DNA of 64,000 nt from Pelagibacteraceae bacterium AG-464-P07 (GCA_003211695.1 QCSA01000001.1:99116-163115); one strand, 5' to 3'; shown: positions 1 to 10,361, counted from the first letter of the stretch. Numbers and translations are program-made. The notes: generated from the sequence alone by a model not told the origin.

Positions 1-494
1 CTTTTGAAATGGAAAAAAAGGGTTGGGTATTAGTTGACCCAGGTTCTGCAGCAGGACTTGATGGTTCAATCGCTAAAGCAGCAGAAGGAGACAAAAACTG
101 GTTTGGTTACTATTGGAGCCCAACTTCAATTATTGGTAAATATAATATGCAACCAGTAGATTTTGGTGTGGAATTTGCAGGAAGTGAAAATTGGGATGGT
201 TGCATAGTTAAACCTGAACAAGAGTGTGCAGATCCAAAACCATCTGCTTGGACAAAATCAGAGGTAAATACAGTGGTTACAGATAATTTCAAAAAAACTG
301 CTGGAAAAAAAGCTATGAAATATTTGAAGAAGCGTACATATCCTGGAGATGTGATGAATGCTATGCTTGTTTACATGGCTGATAACCAAGCTGACGGCGC
401 AGATACAGCTATTGAATTTTTGAAAACACAAGAGTCTGTTTGGACTAAATGGGTCCCTTCTAGTGTTGCAAAAAAAGTCAAAGCAGCTCTATAA
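1..494 (+). CDS. proX: Glycine betaine/proline-type ABC transporter substrate-binding protein (ProX/OpuAC family), 5' truncated by window edge
   Basis: ORF open to the window start; GYYWSPTSIIGKYNMQPVDFG-like OpuAC text; followed by ProW-like permease and ProV-like ATPase. Confidence 0.8.
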   Translation, partial: FEMEKKGWVLVDPGSAAGLDGSIAKAAEGDKNWFGYYWSPTSIIGKYNMQPVDFGVEFAGSENWDGCIVKPEQECADPKPSAWTKSEVNTVVTDNFKKTAGKKAMKYLKKRTYPGDVMNAMLVYMADNQADGADTAIEFLKTQESVWTKWVPSSVAKKVKAAL

Positions 495-506
495 TCTAAA
501 TTAATT

Positions 507-536
507 AAACGAGCCTACTTTTGAGTAGGCTCGTTT
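507..536 (+). terminator. Hairpin terminator/attenuator between binding-protein gene and permease
   Basis: aaacgagcctact-tttg-agtaggctcgttt, 13-bp stem with T-rich 3' side. Confidence 0.75.
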
Positions 537-562
537 TAGTTTAGGATTTTACCAGTTATAAA

Positions 563-1450
563 ATGGATTTTTTTGATCAGTTTCCCGTAATGGAGCAACA
601 AGAGTTGCGAGATTTTAAAAAAGGAATAGATCTAGCATTTAGAACTTTTGCTCGAACATACGGAGAAGCAATCGAAAATTTTTTTGAACCCCTATTATTC
701 TTTTTAGTATGGTTGGAAAAATTATTAACTAACTCACCTTGGCCGATGATAATTCTAGTACTAGCTGGTTTAGCTTGGATAGCTTCAAGAAGTATATTGC
801 TTGTTATTGGTACAATTATTTCTTTTTTGTTGATTGGCTACTTTGGAATGTGGAAAGACACAATGTCCACGGTTGCCATTATTACCGTAGCAACTCTAGT
901 ATGTTTAGCTGCTGGGATACCGATGGGAATATTGATGGCCCGTTCAAATAGAATACAGGCAGCACTTTTACCAATTTTAGATATGATGCAAACTATTCCA
1001 AGCTTTGTATATTTAATACCTATTTTAATGTTGCTTGGCATAGGTAAAGTGCCTGGTTTAATCGCTGTTTGCATTTATGCTATTCCACCAATTATACGTT
1101 TAACTAATCTAGGAATCCGTGAAGTAGACAAAGAAGCTTTAGAAGCCATAGATTCTTTTGGAGCTACAACTTGGCAAAGATTAACCAAAGTACAAATTCC
1201 ACTGGCACTTCCAACTATTTTTGCTGGAGTAAACCAAACTATTATGATGGCGCTAGCGATGGTTGTAATTGCTTCTATGATAGGCGTCAGAGGACTTGGT
1301 GTTCCTATTTTGCGAGCTATTTCAAATCAATATCTTGCACTCGGTTTAATGAATGGTTTAGCCATAGTAGCATTAGCTATTATTTTTGACAGAATTTCCC
1401 AACATTACGGCAAAAGAATTCAAAAACACCGTGAAGGAAAAAATTTATGA
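563..1450 (+). CDS. proW: Glycine betaine/proline-type ABC transporter permease
   Basis: Multi-TM protein with EAA-loop-like segment EALEAIDSFGATTWQRLTKVQIPLALPTI; between proX- and proV-like genes. Confidence 0.85.
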   Translation: MDFFDQFPVMEQQELRDFKKGIDLAFRTFARTYGEAIENFFEPLLFFLVWLEKLLTNSPWPMIILVLAGLAWIASRSILLVIGTIISFLLIGYFGMWKDTMSTVAIITVATLVCLAAGIPMGILMARSNRIQAALLPILDMMQTIPSFVYLIPILMLLGIGKVPGLIAVCIYAIPPIIRLTNLGIREVDKEALEAIDSFGATTWQRLTKVQIPLALPTIFAGVNQTIMMALAMVVIASMIGVRGLGVPILRAISNQYLALGLMNGLAIVALAIIFDRISQHYGKRIQKHREGKNL

Positions 1451-2469
1451 GTGTTGTCAAAATTAAAATTGAGTCCTTATATAAAATTTTTGGAACAAAT
1501 CCTAAAATGGGATTGGAACACGTCAAGAATGGCGTTGGTAAAGATGAATTACTATCGAAATATTCCCATGTTCTTGGACTACAAGATATAAATTTGAATG
1601 TTCAGGAAAAAAGTATTCAAGTAATTATGGGTTTATCTGGATCTGGAAAATCAACTTTGATTAGGCACATCAATAGACTTATAGAACCTACTGCTGGAAA
1701 AATCACAGTCGAAGATCAAGATGTAATGGCTTACGATAAAAATGCTTTAAGAAATTTTAGAAGACAAAAAACTGCAATGGTTTTTCAAAGATTTGCTTTA
1801 ATGCCACATATGACCGTTATTAAAAATGTTTCTCTGGGATTAGACATGCAGGGTTTTAAACCAGAAGAAGCAAAAGAAAAAGCATCTAAATGGATTGAAA
1901 AAGTAGGTTTAAATGGTTACGAAGAAAAGTATCCTCAGCATTTATCAGGAGGAATGCAGCAACGAGTGGGACTTGCTAGAGCTCTTACTAATGATGCTGA
2001 TATTTTGTTAATGGATGAGGCGTTCAGTGCTTTGGATCCATTAATAAGAAAAGATATGCAGGATATTCTGTTAGGACTACAATCAGAATTGCACAAAACT
2101 GTAGTGTTCATAACGCACGATTTAGACGAAGCTCTTAAAATTGGCGATAGAATAGCTATTCTTAAAGACGGCAAAATGGATCAAGATGATCTACCAGCTG
2201 ACATTTTGTTAAATCCAAAAACTGATTACGTAAAAAAATTTGTGGAAGACGTTAACCGATCACGTGTTTTAAAAGCAAAGCATATTATGCAAAAATTAAA
2301 TGGAAAAGATATATCTAAAGCAATTAAAGTTAACGAAAATGATTTTATTGAAAAGTTCATAGATAGAGTAGTTGAAGAAAAACCAGAAATGATTGTTGTT
2401 CAAGATAAACAAAATAAAAATGTTGGCTGTATTTCTTCAAAAAGACTTTCCGAAATTCTAAAAAAATAG
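1447..2469 (+). CDS. proV: Glycine betaine/proline-type ABC transporter ATP-binding protein
   Basis: Walker A GLSGSGKST, signature LSGGMQQRVGLARAL, Walker B ILLMDEAFSALDP; overlaps upstream gene by 4 bp. Confidence 0.88.
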   Translation: MSVVKIKIESLYKIFGTNPKMGLEHVKNGVGKDELLSKYSHVLGLQDINLNVQEKSIQVIMGLSGSGKSTLIRHINRLIEPTAGKITVEDQDVMAYDKNALRNFRRQKTAMVFQRFALMPHMTVIKNVSLGLDMQGFKPEEAKEKASKWIEKVGLNGYEEKYPQHLSGGMQQRVGLARALTNDADILLMDEAFSALDPLIRKDMQDILLGLQSELHKTVVFITHDLDEALKIGDRIAILKDGKMDQDDLPADILLNPKTDYVKKFVEDVNRSRVLKAKHIMQKLNGKDISKAIKVNENDFIEKFIDRVVEEKPEMIVVQDKQNKNVGCISSKRLSEILKK

Positions 2470-2485
2470 TTTATATTCATTTAAA

Positions 2486-3469
2486 ATGAAGCAAACGACT
2501 AATTATCGAATTGATAATCTGCAATATTGTAATTGGTCTAGAGAAATATTTCAGATTAATAGTGAAGCAAAATTAGATGCCGTTCATGTAACCATAGCTT
2601 ACCATGAAGACTTTAATGAAGTTAAGAAGAATGTAGAAACATGGAATAAACACTTTCAAGAGTATAAAAATTTAATTATTCATGGAAAAACATTTCAAGA
2701 TATTGAAAAAGCTCATCAAGAAAAGAAAACGGCAATCTTTTTTGGTTTCCAAAACTGTTCCCCAATAGAAGATGATATTGGCTTGGTTGAATCCGTTCAT
2801 AAAATGGGAGCAAGATTTATGCAACTTACTTATAATAATCAATCATTATTGGCGACAGGTTGTTACGAAAAAACTGATAGCGGAGTCACAAGAATGGGTA
2901 AAGAAGTTATCAAAGAGATGAATAGACTAGGAGTGGTTATTGACATGTCCCATTCCGCAGAAAAATCTACACTAGATGCAATTGAATTATCATCTAAACC
3001 TATTGCAATTACTCATGCAAATCCGTCATTTTGGTTTGCGGCTAAAAGAAATAAATCAAATGAAGTCTTAAAAGAGTTGGCAAAATCTGAGGGAATGCTT
3101 GGACTTTCTTTGTATCCTCATCATTTAAAAGATACTTCAAATTGTACTTTAGAAAGTTTTTGTGAAATGGCCGCACAAACTGCAGAACTCATGGGGATTA
3201 AACATATAGGGATTGGATCCGATCTTTGTTTAAAACAACCCAACAATGTTGTCGAGTGGATGAGAAATGGTACTTGGACAAAAACAAAAGATTATGGAGA
3301 AGGTAGCTCAAGCAATCCGCATTTTCCAAAACAGCCAAACTGGTTTGAAGATGCTCGTGGTTTTAATAATTTAGAAAAAGGTTTAAAGAAGGCTGGGTTT
3401 CAAGAAACCGAGGTAAATGACATACTGGGGAATAATTGGTATAATTTTTACCGAGGTATAAACAATTGA
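2486..3469 (+). CDS. Membrane (renal)-type dipeptidase, peptidase M19 family
   Basis: ARFMQLTYNNQSLLATGCYE, GVVIDMSHSAEKSTLDAIELSSKPIAITHAN and HIGIGSDL motifs. Confidence 0.8.
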   Translation: MKQTTNYRIDNLQYCNWSREIFQINSEAKLDAVHVTIAYHEDFNEVKKNVETWNKHFQEYKNLIIHGKTFQDIEKAHQEKKTAIFFGFQNCSPIEDDIGLVESVHKMGARFMQLTYNNQSLLATGCYEKTDSGVTRMGKEVIKEMNRLGVVIDMSHSAEKSTLDAIELSSKPIAITHANPSFWFAAKRNKSNEVLKELAKSEGMLGLSLYPHHLKDTSNCTLESFCEMAAQTAELMGIKHIGIGSDLCLKQPNNVVEWMRNGTWTKTKDYGEGSSSNPHFPKQPNWFEDARGFNNLEKGLKKAGFQETEVNDILGNNWYNFYRGINN

Positions 3470-5136
3470 ATAAACCTAATATAAAACTTCGTGATCCTTC
3501 AATCGTGATGAAGTTATCTAGACTTGGTTCATTCCATCAATCTAAATTATCATTTCTTAGAAGTTTTATAAGAGAATTTAAAAAGTGGAATTATAAAAGA
3601 AATTTATTTGATCTTGATAAAAATGGTTATGGTACTGCGGTATACTCATTTGAAAAAAATGGAAGAAATTATTCATTAATTTGTTTTGCACAACATATCG
3701 AGCCTTATGAAAGGTCAGACAGGGTGATTGCCACAAAATGGGATGCGGCATTTGTTTTACATGATGGACTTCCTACAGAGGAAGATATTGATCGTCTTCG
3801 AGACAACGTTCCTAAACAAGAAATAGGGAGAGTATCTTGTAAGGAACTTACTTTATCTAGGGCAAATAAATCAATAAGAGCATTTGAACACGTAGTTGAT
3901 TCATTAAGCCAAGGCAATCAGCCTAATAAAGATTTATTAAGTAAGGTTGGATACTTATATCGAACAACAGCAGTTTATGGATCAGGAAAATTTGGACTTG
4001 CTGACCGCTTTAGAATTAAAGATAGAAAAGAAATTTACGGACCTTTTAGATTGGAAATGATGTTGGTTTATTTGGTTCGCCAGTTTACTTTTGATCAAGT
4101 AAATCATATTGCAAAATCCAAGAATCCAGACAAAGCGATTACGCTTGATGAAGATATTGCAAGAAACCTAGGAATTGGAAATTCAACAGGCTTAGGGATG
4201 GCACCTTTTTTAGTTAATCATCCGACACTATTACATAATTGGATTTATTGTAGAGAAAAAGCATTGAAAGATATTAGATCTATTAAAGACGTTAAAATTG
4301 ATGATTTTAATCTTTTTAAAGAGTGTTTTAATAAATCAAAACTGAGCATAGATACATGGATAACAGACAGCCAGTACCAGATTAATAAAATTAAAGCCTT
4401 AAAATCTGATTTAAGTAAATTTACTCAATATCTAGAAAATGAATGTTCGATTAAAATTAATTATTTGTGGAATAAAATTTATGTTTGGAATGCCGATAAT
4501 CTTGGAGAAGAATGTATTGAATATATTGTATCCATGATGATGGAACCTTATGACAAAATTATTGATCCATTAATTAATGAAATGAGTTCGGAAGAAGAGA
4601 AGTACTTCAATATTCCTACAGATAGAAAAGTTTCAGATCTTAAAGTAATTCTAGAAAATAATTATAAATCAATTATCAAAATTGATTTCAAAGAAAAAAG
4701 TAATACTGCAAATTTTTGGTTTATATCCAAAAACAAAGAAGAACCTAGAGTGGCCAACAGATATGAGGAGCATGGTTCAGAATTGGAACAACCATTAGCA
4801 ATAGCAAGAGATACTAAATTACTTTATGAAAGATTAGTAAAAGCAAAACCAACAGATACTGTTGCTGAATTTTTATTTAGTAATGAGGATGTAAGGCACG
4901 TTGTTAGGAGAGCTTTTATTGTTGAAAAATTTCCATATTCCGAAATTCAAGACAATACGATTGGTACTTCATTAGTACCAATAGATATGCTTCGTCTGAA
5001 ACTTTCTTTTTTTGGAGCTGTCAAATTTGATCCTAGATCCGATAAGTGGCTTAGGATAAACATGTATCAAGGGGCACCACTGCCTCATGAAATGAAATTT
5101 TCAAGTGATACCTGGGTTTATAATTCACTTCATTAA
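3466..5136 (+). CDS. Conserved-looking protein of unknown function (556 aa)
   Basis: Long ORF with 4-bp overlap to upstream dipeptidase; no family recognised. Confidence 0.75.
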   Translation: MNKPNIKLRDPSIVMKLSRLGSFHQSKLSFLRSFIREFKKWNYKRNLFDLDKNGYGTAVYSFEKNGRNYSLICFAQHIEPYERSDRVIATKWDAAFVLHDGLPTEEDIDRLRDNVPKQEIGRVSCKELTLSRANKSIRAFEHVVDSLSQGNQPNKDLLSKVGYLYRTTAVYGSGKFGLADRFRIKDRKEIYGPFRLEMMLVYLVRQFTFDQVNHIAKSKNPDKAITLDEDIARNLGIGNSTGLGMAPFLVNHPTLLHNWIYCREKALKDIRSIKDVKIDDFNLFKECFNKSKLSIDTWITDSQYQINKIKALKSDLSKFTQYLENECSIKINYLWNKIYVWNADNLGEECIEYIVSMMMEPYDKIIDPLINEMSSEEEKYFNIPTDRKVSDLKVILENNYKSIIKIDFKEKSNTANFWFISKNKEEPRVANRYEEHGSELEQPLAIARDTKLLYERLVKAKPTDTVAEFLFSNEDVRHVVRRAFIVEKFPYSEIQDNTIGTSLVPIDMLRLKLSFFGAVKFDPRSDKWLRINMYQGAPLPHEMKFSSDTWVYNSLH

Positions 5137-5138
5137 TT

Positions 5139-5753
5139 ATGCAGTCGTTCAGCGAAATTGACACAACATCTAAACGGGCTTCTAAAGCAGCAGGATTTGC
5201 TTGGGGTATAGCCGAAGAAGTTGGAAAAAACATGAGAAATTTAGAGATGTTCGGATTACCAGGTGTGAAGAATTTAAATTTGTATTTTCAAAAAATTAAA
5301 GAAAATCCTACAGAAAAACCCAAAAAAATAGAAAAAGAAAACAAACCTCAAGAGAAAGAATTTTGCCCAATTCACTGTGGTACTATTTTTTTAGATAATT
5401 GCAAAGTATTGGAGAGTTTAAAAACGATTAAATTTAAAAATGTAAGCTATCCTTTGTTGTTTTTACCATTTATTAGTAGAGCTTCTGAGATAGTTGGAAA
5501 AAAAATATCAGTTCAATATGGGGAAAACAATTTTTTACTAAATTTTGATAAAACTATTTTTTTTAAAAATATTAAAAATAATGAAGTAGTTTCTTTAGCC
5601 AAAGAAGTTTCAATCGAGTTTTTAGAAAACAGTAATTCATTTTCAATTCAAGAATGGAAAGAGCTTTACAAGCTTTCAGAAAAAACATTTGTTGAAGAAA
5701 CAGAAAGCTCTAAAAAGGTTGGGGCAGGAGCAGGTTTAACGGATAACGATTGA
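5139..5753 (+). CDS. Uncharacterised protein, probable DUF3726 family
   Basis: N-terminal SEIDTTSKRASKAAGFAWGIAEEVG and C-terminal GAGAGLTDND text; 2 bp after the upstream gene. Confidence 0.6.
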   Translation: MQSFSEIDTTSKRASKAAGFAWGIAEEVGKNMRNLEMFGLPGVKNLNLYFQKIKENPTEKPKKIEKENKPQEKEFCPIHCGTIFLDNCKVLESLKTIKFKNVSYPLLFLPFISRASEIVGKKISVQYGENNFLLNFDKTIFFKNIKNNEVVSLAKEVSIEFLENSNSFSIQEWKELYKLSEKTFVEETESSKKVGAGAGLTDND

Positions 5754-5795
5754 ATCTTATTAATTTAAATTTTAAACTATGAAAAAGGATAGTAG

Positions 5796-7280
5796 ATGGA
5801 GTTTCTAAATTATTTTTCAAATGTATTCACTTTTGCAAATATTTTAATTCTTATATTAGGTACTGTTGGAGGTTTATTGATGGGAGCAGCCCCTGGTCTG
5901 AGCCCAACTATGGCAGTTGCATTATTAATTCCTTTTACTTTTCAAATGACTCCAGAGCAAGGTTTAATAATGTTAGGTGCTGTATATACATCAACTGTAG
6001 CCGGAGGAGCAATAAGTGCAATATTATTGAGAATTCCCGGAGCTCCAGCAAATATTGCAACTGTTATGGACGGGTATCCTATGGCAAAAAATGGAAGATC
6101 AACAGAAGCTCTCCATTATTGTTTTATAAGCTCCTTTATAGGAGGCGTTATTGGTATCTTAGTTTTAATTTTTTTTACACCAGTTTTAGCTGATTTTGCT
6201 TTGAAGTTTGGTCCTTCTCATATGTTCTGGATTGCAATTCTTGGAGTTACAGTTATTTCCTCACTGGACTCAAAATCGATAATCAAAGGACTTTTCTCTG
6301 GAGCAATAGGTTTGTGGTTAGCCACAATTGGCTATGACGCGGTTCTTGGTGTAGAAAGATTTGTTTTTAATCCAATTTTTTCTGGTGGCATAAATATAAT
6401 TGCAGCTTTGGTAGGATTGTTTGCAATACCTCAAGTTCTTTCAATGTTAGAGGGCAAACAAAGCCAAGCTGATCAATTTCAGATGGAAAAGAAAAGTCTA
6501 CTTGAGTCTTTTAAATATAATATTTCCAGAATCAAAGCCTTGATAGTAGGAAGTGTGACTGGAACAATTATTGGACTTATACCAGGAGCCGGAGGTCAAA
6601 TTGCTGGTCTAGTCTCTTATGCTCAAATAAAAAAAACAAGTACTAACAAGGAAAATTTTGGCAAAGGTGAACCCGATGGAATAATCGCAGCTGAATCTGC
6701 AAATAATGCGATGGTTGGTCCGTCTTTAGTGCCTTTACTTACTCTGGGTATACCAGGAAGCCCGACTGCTGCGGTATTATTAGGAGGGCTTTTAATTCAC
6801 GGTTTATTTCCAGGATCAAACTTATTTACTGTTTATGCTGAAACTACCTGGACATTTATAAACTCTCTTTTAGTTGCCCAGTTTATGATGTTAATTTTTG
6901 GATTATATATAAGTGGTTTAGCAAAATATGTAATGAAAACTCCAACTCACTATATGGCTGCTGCAATTACCATACTTGCAATTTTTGGCACATATAGTGT
7001 CCAACACAATTTTGCAGACGTAATAGTAATGCTTTTTTTGGGAACTACTATGTTTTTTTTATCTAAATTTGGTTTTACTGCGGCACCTGTAGTTTTGGGA
7101 ATTATACTTGGACCTATTGCTGAGACAAACTTTAATCAAGCCAAAATTATTGCTGACACACAAAATGGAATTTTTGATTATTTAACAGCGGGCCCATTAA
7201 ATTTAACCATAATAGCACTCTGTTTAATTTCTATATTGTATGGAGCTTATGGGGATAAAGCAAAAAAGGAAAAGAAATGA
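5796..7280 (+). CDS. tctA: Tripartite tricarboxylate transporter, large membrane subunit TctA
   Basis: GAAPGLSPTMAVALLIPFTF, LRIPGAPANIATVMDGYPMAKNG and GLIPGAGGQIAGLVSY; multi-TM. Confidence 0.9.
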   Translation: MEFLNYFSNVFTFANILILILGTVGGLLMGAAPGLSPTMAVALLIPFTFQMTPEQGLIMLGAVYTSTVAGGAISAILLRIPGAPANIATVMDGYPMAKNGRSTEALHYCFISSFIGGVIGILVLIFFTPVLADFALKFGPSHMFWIAILGVTVISSLDSKSIIKGLFSGAIGLWLATIGYDAVLGVERFVFNPIFSGGINIIAALVGLFAIPQVLSMLEGKQSQADQFQMEKKSLLESFKYNISRIKALIVGSVTGTIIGLIPGAGGQIAGLVSYAQIKKTSTNKENFGKGEPDGIIAAESANNAMVGPSLVPLLTLGIPGSPTAAVLLGGLLIHGLFPGSNLFTVYAETTWTFINSLLVAQFMMLIFGLYISGLAKYVMKTPTHYMAAAITILAIFGTYSVQHNFADVIVMLFLGTTMFFLSKFGFTAAPVVLGIILGPIAETNFNQAKIIADTQNGIFDYLTAGPLNLTIIALCLISILYGAYGDKAKKEKK

Positions 7281-7717
7281 TTGAAATAAAAAATTTAGCA
7301 ATTGTTATTTTTGTAATGATATTATCAATATTGTTAGCTATTGCATCCTTTGGTGCAGGAAGTCCAGAAGCTTATCTTTTTCCAAGAATAATAACCTCAA
7401 CAATGTTGCTGCTATCACTTTTATTATTAGTGTTTCACTTCTATGAAAAAAATTATCAAACAGAGACAATAAATATTTCAAAACTTTCGCCAATATTAAT
7501 ATTAATTATTTTCTTCATTTTTACTGGTGAATATTTAGGGTTTTATTTCTCTACATCGATAATTTTTTTAACTGCATGTTACTTCTATTTTCCTCAAAAA
7601 AAAGATGTTAAAAAACTTCTTTTCTTTCTGCTAATTGGAACATGTTTTATGACAACAATTTATTTTCTATTTTCATTTTTATTAAAAGTTCAGGTTCCAA
7701 GATTCTTTTTATTTTAG
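7277..7717 (+). CDS. tctB: Tripartite tricarboxylate transporter, small membrane subunit TctB
   Basis: Four-TM small protein overlapping tctA by 4 bp; FPRIITSTML. Confidence 0.75.
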   Translation: MIEIKNLAIVIFVMILSILLAIASFGAGSPEAYLFPRIITSTMLLLSLLLLVFHFYEKNYQTETINISKLSPILILIIFFIFTGEYLGFYFSTSIIFLTACYFYFPQKKDVKKLLFFLLIGTCFMTTIYFLFSFLLKVQVPRFFLF

Positions 7718-7844
7718 ATTAAATTACTTATTCTTAATTTTTAAGCCCAGTATGACTTTTATTACTATTCAAAGCATTGATTAAACTTGATTGCTACATA
7801 AATTAAAAGCTATACTTACCTTTTAATCTAATAAGGGGGGATTA

Positions 7845-8843
7845 ATGAATATGAAATCTAGTTTAATAAAAAAATTATTATTAAGCTTAACGTTTATTTT
7901 ATCATTCTTTCTAGGAAATATGGCTGTGCAAGCCGGAGATTATCCTGATAGACCGATAAGTGTAGTTGTTGCATATAATCCAGGTGGTGCGACTGACTTT
8001 CAAGCAAGACTAGTTACAATGATGGCTGCTCATCCAAAAAAAGATTATTTGGGCCAGCCTATTGTTATTATTAATAAGCCTGGAGCTGGAGGCAAAGTAG
8101 GTTGGAACTGGTTTGCTTCAAAAGCTAGAAATGATGGATACGATTTAGCAGCTTATAACGTTCCGCATTTTATTTCTCAATCTATAGTATTTGATGATAC
8201 CAAATATAACATTGATAACTTAGAACCAATTGCTAACTGGGGTGCTGATCCAGCTGTATTAATAGTTGGTCCAGATAGTCAATTTAATTCTGTTGCTGAC
8301 CTTTTAAAATTTGCAAAAGCAAATCCTGGAAAAGTTACATTTTCTGGTGCAGGAAAATTTGTCGGTCACCACATTGCTTTTTTACAATTTCAAAAAGCTA
8401 GCGGTGTAAAAATAACTTATGTACCGCACACAGGTGGTGTACCCGCTTTAGCAGCTGTAAAAGGTGGACAAGTTATGGCAGGATTTAATAATCTTTCAGA
8501 TGCTTATAGAAGTCAAAAAGACATTAAGATTTTAGCTATAGCTGATCTTCAAAGAGAAGAAACTTTTTTACCTGATGTTCCAACACTTAAAGAAGAAGGT
8601 GTTGATGTTGATAATTCTAGTGTTAACTTTAGAGGCATAATGGCTCCTAAAGGTACGGATCCTAAAATTATTGAACTCTTGGCAGCTAAAGTACCTTTGA
8701 TGTTTAATGACAAGAAAACATTAGGGCAGATGAAAAAAGGTGGCTCACCTATGAGAATAATGAACAGAGCCGAAGTTCAAGCTATGTGGAAAGAAAGAAA
8801 GAAAAGCTTAACCAAACTTCTTGCTGGACTAAAAGCAGAATAA
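7845..8843 (+). CDS. tctC: Tripartite tricarboxylate transporter substrate-binding protein TctC
   Basis: Signal peptide then YPDRPISVVVAYNPGGATDFQARLV; Bug/TctC family text. Confidence 0.9.
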   Translation: MNMKSSLIKKLLLSLTFILSFFLGNMAVQAGDYPDRPISVVVAYNPGGATDFQARLVTMMAAHPKKDYLGQPIVIINKPGAGGKVGWNWFASKARNDGYDLAAYNVPHFISQSIVFDDTKYNIDNLEPIANWGADPAVLIVGPDSQFNSVADLLKFAKANPGKVTFSGAGKFVGHHIAFLQFQKASGVKITYVPHTGGVPALAAVKGGQVMAGFNNLSDAYRSQKDIKILAIADLQREETFLPDVPTLKEEGVDVDNSSVNFRGIMAPKGTDPKIIELLAAKVPLMFNDKKTLGQMKKGGSPMRIMNRAEVQAMWKERKKSLTKLLAGLKAE

Positions 8844-8866
8844 TAATTAGATAATTAAAGTAATAA

Positions 8867-8903
8867 TTTCACCCCTTTTTTGTTATATAAAAAAGGGGTG
8901 AAA
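8867..8903. terminator. Long hairpin, possible bidirectional terminator, between tctC and the aldehyde dehydrogenase gene
   Basis: tttcacccctttttt-gttatat-aaaaaaggggtgaaa, 15-bp perfect stem. Confidence 0.75.
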
Positions 8904-8927
8904 GCTAATTATTAACATTAAAAATAA

Positions 8928-10361
8928 ATGAACAATAATACTTCTACAACAGAAATAATCGATAATATTGTTCAAAAAGCAAAAATAGCACAATTAGAAT
9001 TTGAAAAATATAATCAAGAACAAGTAGATGAAGTGGTAACGGCAGTAGCATGGTCCATCTGCAATCCTACTCACAACAAATTAATTTCTGATCTAGCGGT
9101 GAGTACAACTAACCTAGGGAAAGCAGATGATAAAATAGTTAAAAATAAAAGAAAAACATTAGGACTACTCAGGGATTTAAAAAATGCAAAAACTGTTGGT
9201 GTTATTAAAGAAGATAAAGAAAAAGGAATCGTTGAGATTGCAAAACCAGTGGGAGTGGTTGCTGCTGTTACGCCATCGACAAATCCTGCAGCAACGCCAA
9301 TCAATAATATTTTAAATGCCATCAAGGGAAGAAACTCAATTATCGTTTCACCATCACCATCAGGCTTAAAAGTATTTCAGGAACTATTACATTATATAAA
9401 TCAAGAACTAAACAAAATTAAAGCACCTAAAAATTTAATACAAACCTTACCTTCACCAGTGAGTAAAGACCTTACTAAAGAATTAATGAAACAGGTTGAT
9501 CTTGTAATTGTTACAGGTTCTCAAAGTAATGTTAGAGAAGCATATTCAAGTGGTACTCCGGCAATTGGTGTTGGTCAAGGCAATGTAACTGTAATTGTTG
9601 ATGAAACCTGTGATTTAAAAGATGCTGCAAAAAAAATTAAATTATCAAAAACTTTTGATCATGCCACAAGCTGTTCATCGGAAAATAATCTAGTTGTAAT
9701 CAAAAGCATTTATGATGAATTCACCAAGTTATTGGAATTAGAGGGTGGAATATTGCTTAACGAAGATCAAAAAAATTCCCTTCAAAAAATCTTATGGAGC
9801 AATGGAAAATTAAATAGAAACATTTTAGCTAAGTCTGCTTATAAAATTTGTAAGGAATTTAATTTAAATAGAGAATATTCTGAAAAATCTCAATTTTTAA
9901 TAGTCGAAGAGAGTGGAGTTGGAAGCAAATACCCATTTTCTGGAGAAAAACTTTCTCCAGTATTATCAATCTATAGAGCCGAAGATTTTAATCACGCAAA
10001 GGATATTTCAAATAAAATTTTGAATTATCAGGGCAAAGGGCATTCCATAGGAATTCATACTAAAAATTTAGCAAGAAGTAACGAACTTGGTATGGAACTA
10101 CCGGTTTGCAGAGTCATTGTTAATCAAGCTCACGCTTTTGCAACAGGAGGAAGTTTTACAAATGGTTTGCCATTTTCCTTATCTATGGGATGTGGTACGT
10201 GGGGAAAAAATAGTATTGATGACAATTTAAATTATAAACATTTTATTAATATAACTAAAATTTCAACAGTCATTCCAGGTATAGAACCAAAACTCAAAGA
10301 TTTCTTTGAAGAATATTGTAATAAATATCATCCCAAGGAATTAAAAATTATCGATCAATGA
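8928..10361 (+). CDS. CoA-acylating aldehyde dehydrogenase, sulfoacetaldehyde dehydrogenase (acylating)-like
   Basis: AdhE/EutE/SauS-type text: KPVGVVAAVTPSTNPAATPINNILNAIKGRN, GQGNVTVIVDETCDL, FDHATSCSSENNLVV with candidate catalytic Cys. Confidence 0.8.
   Translation: MNNNTSTTEIIDNIVQKAKIAQLEFEKYNQEQVDEVVTAVAWSICNPTHNKLISDLAVSTTNLGKADDKIVKNKRKTLGLLRDLKNAKTVGVIKEDKEKGIVEIAKPVGVVAAVTPSTNPAATPINNILNAIKGRNSIIVSPSPSGLKVFQELLHYINQELNKIKAPKNLIQTLPSPVSKDLTKELMKQVDLVIVTGSQSNVREAYSSGTPAIGVGQGNVTVIVDETCDLKDAAKKIKLSKTFDHATSCSSENNLVVIKSIYDEFTKLLELEGGILLNEDQKNSLQKILWSNGKLNRNILAKSAYKICKEFNLNREYSEKSQFLIVEESGVGSKYPFSGEKLSPVLSIYRAEDFNHAKDISNKILNYQGKGHSIGIHTKNLARSNELGMELPVCRVIVNQAHAFATGGSFTNGLPFSLSMGCGTWGKNSIDDNLNYKHFINITKISTVIPGIEPKLKDFFEEYCNKYHPKELKIIDQ

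Noticed and set aside
739-951. Overlapping alternate-frame ORF inside proW
   Set aside because: Fully embedded in a well-supported transporter gene; composition not protein-like.
9071-9325. Antisense ORF inside the acylating ALDH gene
   Set aside because: Shadow ORF of a confidently coding region; same logic applies to the other antisense ORFs in the track (for example 30995-31321, 35107-35562, 57872-58189).
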